Assembly (NCBI RefSeq): GCF_037027445.1
Contig: NZ_JBANDL010000002.1
Coordinates: forward strand, 3,658,001-3,722,000
DNA: 64,000 nt
Origin: Lysobacter firmicutimachus
GTDB lineage: Bacteria > Pseudomonadota > Gammaproteobacteria > Xanthomonadales > Xanthomonadaceae
Direction: 5' to 3'
The position numbers and the translations under genes were made by a program. Under the pieces are notes generated by a model. That model made no database searches. It saw only the letters and a program-made list of their open reading frames with translations, and was not told the DNA's origin. Of this stretch, positions 9,709 to 17,942 are shown piece by piece. The stretch's first letter is position 1, and each line of letters opens with the position of its first letter.

Positions 9709-9747
9709 GCGAGCCCGGCGGCCCCCACCTGTAGCCGCCGGGCTCGC
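9709..9747. repeat. 14-bp-stem inverted repeat
   Basis: GCGAGCCCGGCGGC and its exact reverse complement are separated by 11 bases. The hairpin stands about 250 bp past the preceding gene, so it is not an obvious terminator for it. Confidence 0.55.
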
Positions 9748-9772
9748 CCCGCCCAAGCCGGATAAATGTGCG

Positions 9773-9825
9773 TTGATGCACAGCGCGGCAACCTGTTATA
9801 AGCATTCGTATACCGTATACTGAAT
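9773..9825 (+). promoter_or_regulatory. candidate promoter with adjoining GTATAC palindrome
   Basis: TTGATG (9773-9778) and TATAAG (9797-9802) with an 18-base spacer form a sigma70-like promoter on the plus strand. Directly after it comes an almost perfect inverted repeat (9804-9825): two GTATAC cores separated by one C and flanked by ATTC and GAAT. This is a plausible operator for a dimeric regulator. The position predicts a transcript with a leader of about 550 bases before the DUF885 gene. Confidence 0.4.
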
Positions 9826-9934
9826 GCCTTGCGGTTTCGGCAGCATCGCGTAGCGAAGAAGGTTCCGCGTACGCGCAGCAATGGCTGGAACCGGAACCGC
9901 CGCTTCGGCGGCGGCGGGCAGGGGTATCGGTATG

Positions 9935-10006
9935 GCTTGGGGATCGCCTGACCGGATCGGGCTTCTCTCCCCCGAAAGTAGCCACTTCGGGCAGGCATCC
10001 CCAAGC
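9935..10006. other. nested hairpin, possible structured RNA
   Basis: An outer 15-bp stem pairs 9935-9950 (GCTTGGGGATCGCCTG, one bulged C) with 9992-10006. Inside it an inner stem pairs CCCGAA (9971-9976) with TTCGGG (9986-9991). The element lies in the predicted leader of the DUF885 gene. It could be a structured RNA or simply a repeat element of the genome. Confidence 0.35.
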
Positions 10007-10370
10007 GCTTCACAGGAGGAGGACGTCGCGGCGGACAACGTGTGTCGCCTGCCGCCCAGGCAGCTACCCACAGACAACCTGCATTGCCTTAGGACCGGCG
10101 ATCCACGGGCTCCGTTTGGCCAGCGGTTCATGCCCGCTCGACGCTGCCGCGTCACGAGCGGCTTCGTTGCCCGCCGAACATGAGCGACGACTAAACAGTT
10201 CCAGCGTCGATCGCACGGATTCCGCTACCTATCCTGTAGCACGCGACAAAGGCGGCCCCGTTCCCCAAGACTCGCCCAGCCGCCTCGAGCCGTCCCTACG
10301 CCGCCGATCATCGAGCATGCAGGATCTCGACTGGCCCGAATCCTTCCATCCCACGACAAGCGAAGCAGCC

Positions 10371-11690
10371 ATGGCACTCCGTCTCCTCGCACTCTCACTG
10401 ACCTTGCTGGCCGCCTGCTCTTCCGGTCAACGCCTGGCTGCAGACAAGCCGGCAACGCTCGATGCGGCCGCCGAACAGTATGTGCGCCTGACTCTGAGCA
10501 TCGGCGAGCACGAGCCCGGGTACGTCGATGCCTACTACGGACCGGCGGAATGGGCCGATGAAGCCAAATCGGTCAAGCGCCCGCTTGCCGAACTGCGCGC
10601 GGCGGTGATCGACCTCGACCGCCGGTTGCACCGCATCGACACCGCGTCCCTGTCCGCGATGGAAGCCAAGCGCAAAGCCTTCCTCTCCGCGCAACTTGCC
10701 GCCGCCAGGACTCGGCTGGACATGCTGGCCGGGGCAAAACTGAGCTTCGACGACGAAGCCGAAGGCCTGTTCGCCGTCCGCCCCGAACTCAAGCCGCTGT
10801 CGGCATACGATCCGATTCTTGCCGAGATCGATGCGCGCTTGGCCGGCACCGGCCCGCTGTGGAAGCGCTTCGACCAGCGTTCCAGCCGCACCGCAATCCC
10901 CAGCGCCCGCCTCGACGGCGTCATGCGGGCATCCATCGACGAGTGCCGACGCCGGACCGTCCGACACATCGCTCTCCCGCACGACGAACGATTCACGCTC
11001 GAATTCGTCACCAAGCAGACCTGGTCCGGCTACAACTGGTACAAAGGCAACGCCACGAGCCTGATCCAGATCAATACCGACTTGCCGGTGCTGATCAGCC
11101 GCGCGGTCGACCTGGGCTGCCACGAGGGCTATCCCGGTCACCACGTGTTGAATATGCTGTTGGAGCAGCGTTTGTACAAAGGCCGGGGATGGGTCGAGTT
11201 CTCGGTGTATCCGCTGTACAGCCCGCAATCCCTGCTCGCCGAAGGCTCGGCCAACTACGGAATAGAACTCGCGTTTCCCGGCGAGGACCGGCTGGCGTTC
11301 GAAGCCGGCACGCTCTACCCCTTGGCCGGGCTCGACCCCGCCACGGCCGCACAGGATTTCGAGCTGTTGCAGATGCGCAACAAGCTGTCGGGCGCGCGGC
11401 TGACGATCGCCAAAGACTACCTGGACGGCCGGATCACCCGGGACGAAGCGGTAAAGCTGACGCAGAAATACCAGCTCCTGTCGCCCGAACGCGCCGAGCA
11501 ATCCATCGACTTCACCGGCAAATACCGAACCTATGTCGTCAACTACGGATGGGGACTCGATCTTGTCAGGCGCTTCGTTTCCTCCGCCGGCGCCTCGCCC
11601 ACCGACCACTGGGCCGCGATGGAGCGGATATTGTCGGAACCGACCATTCCCTCCGACCTGATGCAGCCGTCGACGTCCGCCACGAAGTAA
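10371..11690 (+). CDS. DUF885-family lipoprotein, putative zinc peptidase
   Basis: The 439-residue protein starts with a lipoprotein signal (LLAAC, lipidated Cys16 expected), so it is probably tethered in the cell envelope. It carries HEGYPGHH (251-258), the conserved histidine/glutamate motif of DUF885 proteins, which suggests a metallopeptidase-like zinc site. Its substrate is unknown. The start at 10371 (MALRLLALSL) was chosen because the signal peptide begins there. The open frame extends back to 10116 with unrelated residues. The Asp/Glu racemase gene follows 53 bp later and is probably co-transcribed, hinting at peptide or amino-acid metabolism. Confidence 0.75.
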   Translation: MALRLLALSLTLLAACSSGQRLAADKPATLDAAAEQYVRLTLSIGEHEPGYVDAYYGPAEWADEAKSVKRPLAELRAAVIDLDRRLHRIDTASLSAMEAKRKAFLSAQLAAARTRLDMLAGAKLSFDDEAEGLFAVRPELKPLSAYDPILAEIDARLAGTGPLWKRFDQRSSRTAIPSARLDGVMRASIDECRRRTVRHIALPHDERFTLEFVTKQTWSGYNWYKGNATSLIQINTDLPVLISRAVDLGCHEGYPGHHVLNMLLEQRLYKGRGWVEFSVYPLYSPQSLLAEGSANYGIELAFPGEDRLAFEAGTLYPLAGLDPATAAQDFELLQMRNKLSGARLTIAKDYLDGRITRDEAVKLTQKYQLLSPERAEQSIDFTGKYRTYVVNYGWGLDLVRRFVSSAGASPTDHWAAMERILSEPTIPSDLMQPSTSATK

Positions 11691-11743
11691 CGGCCGCGCC
11701 GGTTGCGTCCTTCAGCCGCAGTTTCGTCGGAGACGACTCTTCC

Positions 11744-12439
11744 ATGAGAACCATCGGCTTGATCGGGGGCACGTCCTGGCACTCGACCATCGAGTACTAC
11801 CGCGGCATCAACCAAGCCATCAACGATCATTTCGGCAACAACACCAATCCGCCGCTGATCCTGCATAGCCTCGATCAACGCGAGATCCATCGCCTGCAGG
11901 CCGCGGACCGCTGGGACGCGATCGCCGGCCTCCTGGCGAATGCAGCGGCGAAACTGGAGGCTTCCGGCGCGGAAGCGCTGGTGTTCTGCGCCAACACGCC
12001 GCACAAGGTCTATCCGGAGGTCGCCAGCTCGGTCCGAATACCGATCTTGCACATCGCCGATGCCGTCGGCTCCGCCGTCCGCCGCCTGAATCTGAGCGAA
12101 GTCGGGCTGATCGGAACCCGCTATACGATGGAAGACGGTTTCATCCAGCGCTGGCTGCTGGAACGCTACGGTATAAGCGTGATTACGCCCTCGTCCGACG
12201 AAGCCAGGGACCGGTTGCAACGAATCATCCAGCTCGAGCTGGCCTTGGGCGACTTCGGACAGGACACGAAACGCTATGTCATCGAGCAGATTTCGATCCT
12301 GCGGACACGAGGCGCACAAGGCATCGTATTGGGCTGCACCGAATTCCCGTTGCTCCTCGCCCAACACGAGCTCGATCTTCCCAGCTTCGATACCTTACAA
12401 CTCCACGCCCGGATGGCCGTCGATTTCATCCTCAGCTGA
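11744..12439 (+). CDS. aspartate/glutamate racemase family protein
   Basis: The 231-residue protein fits the PLP-independent Asp/Glu racemase family. GLIGGTSWHST opens the N-terminal half, and the two catalytic cysteines are in place: Cys82 in FCANTPHK and Cys198 in LGCTEFPLL. Such enzymes interconvert amino-acid enantiomers by two-base catalysis. RacX/YgeA-type members often prefer basic or other amino acids, so the substrate is open. The ATG at 11744 follows a GGAGA site. It probably forms a two-gene operon with the DUF885 lipoprotein gene. Confidence 0.8.
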   Translation: MRTIGLIGGTSWHSTIEYYRGINQAINDHFGNNTNPPLILHSLDQREIHRLQAADRWDAIAGLLANAAAKLEASGAEALVFCANTPHKVYPEVASSVRIPILHIADAVGSAVRRLNLSEVGLIGTRYTMEDGFIQRWLLERYGISVITPSSDEARDRLQRIIQLELALGDFGQDTKRYVIEQISILRTRGAQGIVLGCTEFPLLLAQHELDLPSFDTLQLHARMAVDFILS

Positions 12440-12507
12440 GCCCGTACCGCCATCGAGGAGGCGTTCGGCCCGCGACGTTGCAGAAAGGAAACACGTTATC
12501 GGGCGCA

Positions 12508-12529
12508 GATCGCTCGCTTCGGAGCGATC
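12508..12529. terminator. hairpin in the convergent gap
   Basis: GATCGCTC pairs with GAGCGATC around a six-base loop. It lies about 70 bp after the plus-strand racemase gene and about 130 bp after the minus-strand beta-helix gene, so it could end either transcript. No T-run is present. The rest of the gap 12440-12662 shows nothing further. Confidence 0.4.
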
Positions 12530-12662
12530 CGAGCGCGGGAAAGCCCACCCGCGCCCATTCGTTCAACGGAGCCAATGCATCGATGTCTCGCCGCGAGTAC
12601 GCCAGCGACCCGTTGCGAGCCACCAGGCCGAGCTATGAGCGCTCCATCGTCGTGCTCGTGCG

Positions 12663-14598
12663 TCAATTGACCGTGCACGTCAGGGTGACGGTCACGGATG
12701 CGCCAGCGGTCAAAGTGCCCAGCGCGACACCGGCTTCCAGCGCGGCAAGGGAAATAGGCGACGCCGGACAGCCCGCGCCGCTGCAAGTGGGGGGCGTGGT
12801 GCAGGTCAGGCCGACCCGACCGGCCGGATCTTGCACCACGGCACCGGTCACCGAACTGGAACCGTTGTTGGTCACGACTATGGCGTAGGTCGTGGTGGCG
12901 CCGCGAGCGAGACTATCGGCAGGCTGGTCGCTGGGACCGACGCCCGGCGTGTTGGTCTTGGTGATCAGAAGATCCGCCGTAGCCGGGCCGCTGAACTCCG
13001 AAGTCGATCCGATCGAGGTCGTCGCGGTCGCGACACAACCCGCGTTCTGGCACCTCGTAGCGGTCATCCTCAAGCTTGCAGGAGCAGCCCCGGAGACCGT
13101 GCAACTGCTAGGCGCGGTTGCGCTTACCCCCGTGACCACGCAAAAGCCAAGCCAGACTTGGCCCTCACCGAACCCTGTCGGGTCCAGACCTCCGGGATTG
13201 TTGTAAAAATCGATCCGATAGCCGTTGGCATTGGCCGCGGCATCCAAAGTGAAATTCACTGTGGTTCCGCTGATCCCCGACAGCACGGGAAAGTTCTGCA
13301 GCTCATTGGGGCCGGTGTCGCCATCGCCGGCATCGTTGAGCGTTACTCCGTCGTTGGTCAGATCGATGCCCAAACCGCCGTTGCCCGAAATGTTGGTATT
13401 GGCATAGACGGCATTGCCGGTGGCCGTAGCGCCCGTTATCCGAACGCCGTCGCCGGTGTTCCCCGTTATCGTATTGCCCGTTATCGTATTCTGGCCGATG
13501 ACCGTATTGGCGTTGCCGGTCAATGCGATGCCCGCTCCGCCGTTGTTGGTCAGAATATTTCCTTGCACCAGGTTGTCGTTGATCTGGGTCGCCCCGACGA
13601 CTCCAGCCCCTTCGAAAGCGATGCCTGAACCGATGTTTCCGGTGATCGTATTGTTGGTCAGCGTATTGCCGTCGGTATTGCTGCCGACGCCGCCGAACTG
13701 GGGTACCAAACGGATGCCGGCGAAGTTCGTTCCGGTAATGTTGTTGGAATCCACCAGCACGTTCGTGGCGCTTGCGACGCCGACGCCGTAATTCGTCCCG
13801 CTTATGGTATTGCCGGTAACCGTAGCGTTGTAGCCCGCGATCGCCGGGTTGTTGAAGATGCTGATGCCATAGAAACCGTTGGTGATGGTGTTGTTGGTCA
13901 CCGTGCAGTTGTCGCTATTGAAACAGCGGATGGCGTCCACGCCGCCAACGACGCCGGTGAACGTATTGCCGCTGATGACCATGTTGCTTACGCCGCTTAC
14001 CGCCACGGCTGGCTGACCGAAATTGGTGATGCCGATATTCAGCAACTGGCTGTTCGTGGCCGTCGATAGGAACGAGAGGGCCGAAAAATTTCCGCCGCCG
14101 CCATTCAGCGTGATGTCGCCGCCGCCGTTTATCACTACCGTATCGCTGATCGCCGGAAGCGCGGCTACCAAGTTGATGGTGCCCGCGCCGCTGAACACGA
14201 TCGTGTCGTCGACGATCGCCGTCAGATCCGCTGCGGCTAGCGCCGCGCGCAATGTCGTACAACTGAAGTTCGGGGCGATACCGGTACAAACCGGGGGGGG
14301 TCAATGTATCCGTTAGGCCGGTGACGGTATAAGTCGCGCCGACCGCCGCCCCGGACATGAAGATTAGACAGAAGGCCGCGTATCGCCATCGACGTAACGG
14401 TGCGCGCGACCCATTATTGCGCCGTCGATCTTCTACCGCCGGCTCCTTCGCACCGTCCGTCGGCGACCGCTGCGCAGCGAAAGCCCGATCGGCCGCGTCG
14501 AGAGGACATCGCAACGCGCCCGCCAGCCGATGGGTGCGCCCTCCGCGGCACGCATTGCGAAAATGCCCAAATACCGGAACGACGGAAGTAGTGCCCAT
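12663..14598 (-). pseudogene. secreted beta-helix/DUF11 protein, frameshifted at a C8 tract
   Basis: Two frames together encode a paralogue of the intact protein at 27730-29571. The N-terminal frame (start ATG 14598 after AAAGGGGG) gives a signal peptide and ATYTVTGLTD, then leaves the reading frame at a run of eight C (coding strand). The other frame resumes exactly with the CSLREA-like segment NFSCTTLRAAL, then many NTITNN-type parallel beta-helix repeats, and ends in a DUF11-like domain (ADLLITKTNTPG onward). Removing one C would restore a single open frame. It is probably a surface or secreted carbohydrate-binding or adhesin-type protein. It could be a true pseudogene, a phase-variable gene or a sequencing error. 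Confidence 0.75.
14293..14300 (-). repeat. homopolymer C8 (coding strand) at the frameshift
   Basis: Eight G on the plus strand, i.e. C8 in the coding strand, lie just after the signal-peptide region of the beta-helix gene. A tract of seven would keep the gene in frame; eight puts it out of frame. Confidence 0.9.
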
Positions 14599-14758
14599 CG
14601 ACGCCCCCTTTAGTCGAAGACCGTGACTGCCTCACGCTCCCTTTCGATCATCCTTTAATGCCCATCGACATAGCAACAGGTTTGATTGTCGGATTTATGC
14701 TGCAAGCAAAAATCGTGCCAAATCCTCCGATAGGACGAAGGCAGTGCAGGTGGCCGCC

Positions 14759-16654
14759 TCACTTCGGCGCATAAATTTCCGACAAGCGATCCGGACGCCC
14801 TTGGATTCGCTCGAGCTTGGGATACCTGTGGCCTCCGCGGTAGTCGATGCGGACCGATTTGATTGCATCGCCATCCTTGATCAGCAAGTCGATCCCCCGC
14901 CCCGCCTCTTTCGCAGCCGACACCGCATCCTTGAGCCGCTCGCCATTGCTTGCGTAGCCGTCGATCGCGATTACAGTGTTCCCGGGCGCGATGCCAGCTT
15001 CGAAAGCCGGCCCGTCCCAGCGCACGCTGGCCACCACGGAATCGGCCTTGGACATGCTCATCCCCAGCGAGTAGGTCAGATCCACGGTCTTCGTCTTTTC
15101 TTCGGAGAACTTCTCGAAGTCGCCCGGAACCTCGCCGTACACCAGCGTCCAACCGCTCGCAGCCAGACCGTCCAAAGGCGGCGCATGAGCGCCGAGGCGG
15201 TCGCGCAGATAACCGGCCCAGTCGAACTCGACGATTCCGTCGAGCGCCGACACCACTTGTTCGAAATCGTAGGCTTTGACCCGATAGTCTCCGTTCCTGC
15301 CGCCGAAGAACGCTCGGGCGAAGTCGTCCAGAGAATGCCGTTCGCCGCTGAGTTCGCGCAACTTGGCGTCGACCGCCAGCCAGACCAGTTGCGCGCCGGC
15401 ATAGTAGTCCTCGGCGAGCTGGTAGCTGGTGTACGACTTCGGCCTGCGTTGGGCGATGACCGGGTCGTAGACGGTGTCCTGCAACGTGCGCCAGGCCAGA
15501 CCGGGCCGATCTTCGCTATAGCGCGCCGCGGTCTGCGCCAAGGCCTCGCGGGCGAACTCCGGCCGCCATAAGCCGGAGCGCGCGGCCAGGACCTGTCCCC
15601 AATACTTGGTCTGACCTTCGTAAACCCACAGCAGATCGCCGCTAAGCGGCGAGTTGAAGTCGGACGACACGATTCCGGCCGGACGCCGGTACTTGCCGTT
15701 CCAGGCATGAACCAGCTCATGCGCCAGCAGGTCGTGCCTCAGCACGCCGGGGCCATCCCAGGAAGTGAAATAGTCGACGTCCAAACCGTTTTCGCTGGAG
15801 CGTTGATGCTCCAGGCCTATGCCCCCCATTTGCCCAGACAATGAGAACAGGAAATCGTAGCGGTCGAACGGATGCGATCCGAACAACTTGTACGCCTGGC
15901 TCAGCAATTCGCGATGGAACCGGATCTGCTCGGGCGTAGCCTCCAGGTACTTTGCAGCGTCGGCAAAAACGTTGAGCCGCACCGGCGTCTGCGCCCCCGG
16001 GCTCAGATCGAACTGCCGGTAGTGACGTCCGGCGAATACCGGCGAATCCAGCAAGGTATCCAACGACACCGGGCGATAATTCAGGCACCCGCCCTGGTGC
16101 GATCCGACCTCCAGCGCCGAGGCCGACTGCCAACCGCTCGGCAACTTCAACCCCGCGGCGACCTCGACGTCGCGCACGTCGCTCCCGGCCGGATACAGCA
16201 CGACTTGGTTCCACTGCACGTTGAGCATGTCCGGCGTCATGACCACTCTCCCCTGGGTACCGCCGGTGGGGGTAAGCATGTCGAAGCTCAGCTCCAGCTC
16301 GGCCACACCGTCGGGCACGACCAATCTGAAGGCGTAGACATTCAGCGCATCGCGATGCCAGGCGATGGGCCGACCGTTGCCGAGGATGCGCAGACCGGCG
16401 AACTTGTCGATCGGACCAACCGGCGAGTGATGCCCCTGAATCCATTGCGGAAACAACAACGTCAGCGCGCCCGGCCGCACCGGGACACGCTGACGCACGC
16501 GCAGGACCCGCCGCGCCACATCGGTGGCGTCGACTTCCAGCCGAAGCGTGCCCGGCGGTCGCGCCTGGTCGGGCGCGACCGCCTGAGCATCCGGCGACGA
16601 CAGCGAAACGGCGATCAACAGCGCCGGAGCGAGAATTCGAACGGCAAGGGTCAT
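14759..16654 (-). CDS. secreted M61-family metallopeptidase
   Basis: The 631-residue protein has a signal peptide (to about residue 25), an N-terminal beta domain, and a gluzincin-type zinc site HELVHAWNGK (His312, His316) with Glu346 in VYEGQTKYWG as the expected third ligand. A PDZ-like domain follows (about 510-600; SLGMSMSKADSVV, AGIAPGNTVIAIDG). This is the usual layout of M61 glycyl aminopeptidases, which remove N-terminal glycine and, more weakly, alanine. Glycine is every third residue of collagen, which fits the collagenase neighbours (inference). It starts 19 bp after the ald stop and is probably in one operon with ald. Confidence 0.87.
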   Translation of the reverse strand: MTLAVRILAPALLIAVSLSSPDAQAVAPDQARPPGTLRLEVDATDVARRVLRVRQRVPVRPGALTLLFPQWIQGHHSPVGPIDKFAGLRILGNGRPIAWHRDALNVYAFRLVVPDGVAELELSFDMLTPTGGTQGRVVMTPDMLNVQWNQVVLYPAGSDVRDVEVAAGLKLPSGWQSASALEVGSHQGGCLNYRPVSLDTLLDSPVFAGRHYRQFDLSPGAQTPVRLNVFADAAKYLEATPEQIRFHRELLSQAYKLFGSHPFDRYDFLFSLSGQMGGIGLEHQRSSENGLDVDYFTSWDGPGVLRHDLLAHELVHAWNGKYRRPAGIVSSDFNSPLSGDLLWVYEGQTKYWGQVLAARSGLWRPEFAREALAQTAARYSEDRPGLAWRTLQDTVYDPVIAQRRPKSYTSYQLAEDYYAGAQLVWLAVDAKLRELSGERHSLDDFARAFFGGRNGDYRVKAYDFEQVVSALDGIVEFDWAGYLRDRLGAHAPPLDGLAASGWTLVYGEVPGDFEKFSEEKTKTVDLTYSLGMSMSKADSVVASVRWDGPAFEAGIAPGNTVIAIDGYASNGERLKDAVSAAKEAGRGIDLLIKDGDAIKSVRIDYRGGHRYPKLERIQGRPDRLSEIYAPK

Positions 16655-16673
16655 GGTCTTCTCCGACGATGGC

Positions 16674-17744
16674 TTACAGCGCCATGCCCTTCAGCGCCGG
16701 ATGGATCAGCTTGCCGCCCTCGACGTTGATGCCGCGCACCAGGGCCGGGTTGTTGCGCCACTCGTTGCCGGCCGCCAGCTTGTTGACCCACGGCAGGATC
16801 GCCGCGCAGATCGCTTGCGAGGAGGTCTGCGGCACCGCGCCGGGCATGTTGGTCACGCAGAAGTGGGTCACGCCCTCTTCGACGTAGGTCGGCTCCTTCC
16901 AGGTGGTCGGGCGCGAGGTCTCGAAGCAGCCGCCCTGGTCGATCGAAATGTCGACCACCACGCTGCCGTCTTCCATGCCCTTGAGCATTTCTCGGGTCAG
17001 CACGTGAGGCGCGCGCGCGCCGGTGACCAGCACCGCGCCGATCACCAGGTCGGCCGAAGCCACTTCGCGCGCGACCACGTCCACGTAGGGGTACAGCGCG
17101 GTGACGTTGTTGCCCAGGCGCATCATCTGGTCCATGCGGTCCTGGCGCATCTCGAACACGGTGACGTTGGAACCGCCGGCCGCGGCCAGCGCCGCCGACG
17201 CGCCGCCGGCCTGGCCGGCGCCGAACACCACCACCTTGCCGCGCTCGGTCGACGGCAGGCCGCCGAGCAGCTTGCCCTTGCCGCCCATCGGCTGGTGCAG
17301 CAGGTGGGTACCGACCTGCACGCCGATCTTGCCGGCGATGATCGACATCGGCGCCAGCAGCGGCAGGTCGCCGTTGGGCAGCTCGACGGTCTCGAAGGCG
17401 ACGCCGGTCAGGCCGATGTCCAGCAGCTGCTTCGTCAGCACCGGCTCGGCGGCCAGGTGCAGGTAGCAGAACAGCAGGTGATCGCGGCGCAGATGCTGCA
17501 GGTCGCCGGCGATCGGCTCCTTGACCTTGACGATCAGCTCGCCCTTTTCGTACAGCGCGGCGGCGTCCGGCGCGATCTTCACGCCCAGGCGCGTGTAGTC
17601 CTCGTCCTTGAAGCCGCTTTTGATGCCCGCGTCCTTTTCCAGCCAGACCTCGTGGCCACGCTTGACCAGGTCGCCCGCCGCGGCGGGAACGAGCGCCACG
17701 CGCCCTTCGAGAGTCTTGGTTTCCTTCGGTACGCCGATACGCAT
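16674..17744 (-). CDS. ald: alanine dehydrogenase
   Basis: Ald oxidises L-alanine to pyruvate and ammonia with NAD+, a catabolic entry for alanine. The 356-residue protein has Arg15, Lys75 and His96 at the positions known for pyruvate binding and catalysis in this family (MRIGVPKE..., KVKEP, YLHLAAE), and a Rossmann GAGQAGG motif. Length is slightly below the usual ~370. The start is the ATG at 17744; the open frame extends to 17873 but would translate through a terminator hairpin. M61 follows 19 bp downstream. A strong intrinsic terminator directly upstream (17760-17796) suggests attenuation or an insulated leader. Confidence 0.93.
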   Translation of the reverse strand: MRIGVPKETKTLEGRVALVPAAAGDLVKRGHEVWLEKDAGIKSGFKDEDYTRLGVKIAPDAAALYEKGELIVKVKEPIAGDLQHLRRDHLLFCYLHLAAEPVLTKQLLDIGLTGVAFETVELPNGDLPLLAPMSIIAGKIGVQVGTHLLHQPMGGKGKLLGGLPSTERGKVVVFGAGQAGGASAALAAAGGSNVTVFEMRQDRMDQMMRLGNNVTALYPYVDVVAREVASADLVIGAVLVTGARAPHVLTREMLKGMEDGSVVVDISIDQGGCFETSRPTTWKEPTYVEEGVTHFCVTNMPGAVPQTSSQAICAAILPWVNKLAAGNEWRNNPALVRGINVEGGKLIHPALKGMAL

Positions 17745-17759
17745 TGCAGTCTCCAGTGC

Positions 17760-17796
17760 GGCCCAGAAAAAACGCCGCATGCGCGGCGCTTGGGCC
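17760..17796 (-). terminator. intrinsic terminator immediately upstream of ald
   Basis: On the minus strand CGCCGC pairs with GCGGCG around loop GCAT and is followed by six T (17772-17767), a textbook Rho-independent terminator. An outer GGCCCA/TGGGCC pairing (17791-17796 with 17760-17765) encloses it. It lies about 150 bp beyond the collagenase stop codon at 17943 and only about 20-30 bp before the ald start codon, so it either ends the collagenase transcript or attenuates ald. Confidence 0.8.
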
Positions 17797-17942
17797 AGTT
17801 CGCCTAAGTGGTGGTTTCGTGTAGTGAACGCGCCGATGAGTAATACAGGCGACGGCGCACGCCTTTGAACCAAGCTTCGTCTCTCGACGATTCCGAAAGC
17901 GGGGCGTGGCAGCCGCGACGCCTCGCTTCGTTGTCGCAGCGA

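Larger units (their letters stand above)
9463..10370. other. 908-bp non-coding region
   Basis: No gene is supported in this long gap. It holds a small TCCCAAG/CTTGGGA inverted repeat near 9662-9681, a 14-bp-stem hairpin, a promoter-plus-palindrome element and a nested hairpin structure (separate entries). The DUF885 gene starts at its right end. The short open frames here have no recognisable protein features. Confidence 0.5.

Noticed and set aside
14281..14310. Programmed ribosomal frameshifting in the beta-helix gene
   Set aside because: No slippery heptamer with downstream structure was seen; a simple length change of the C tract explains it better.
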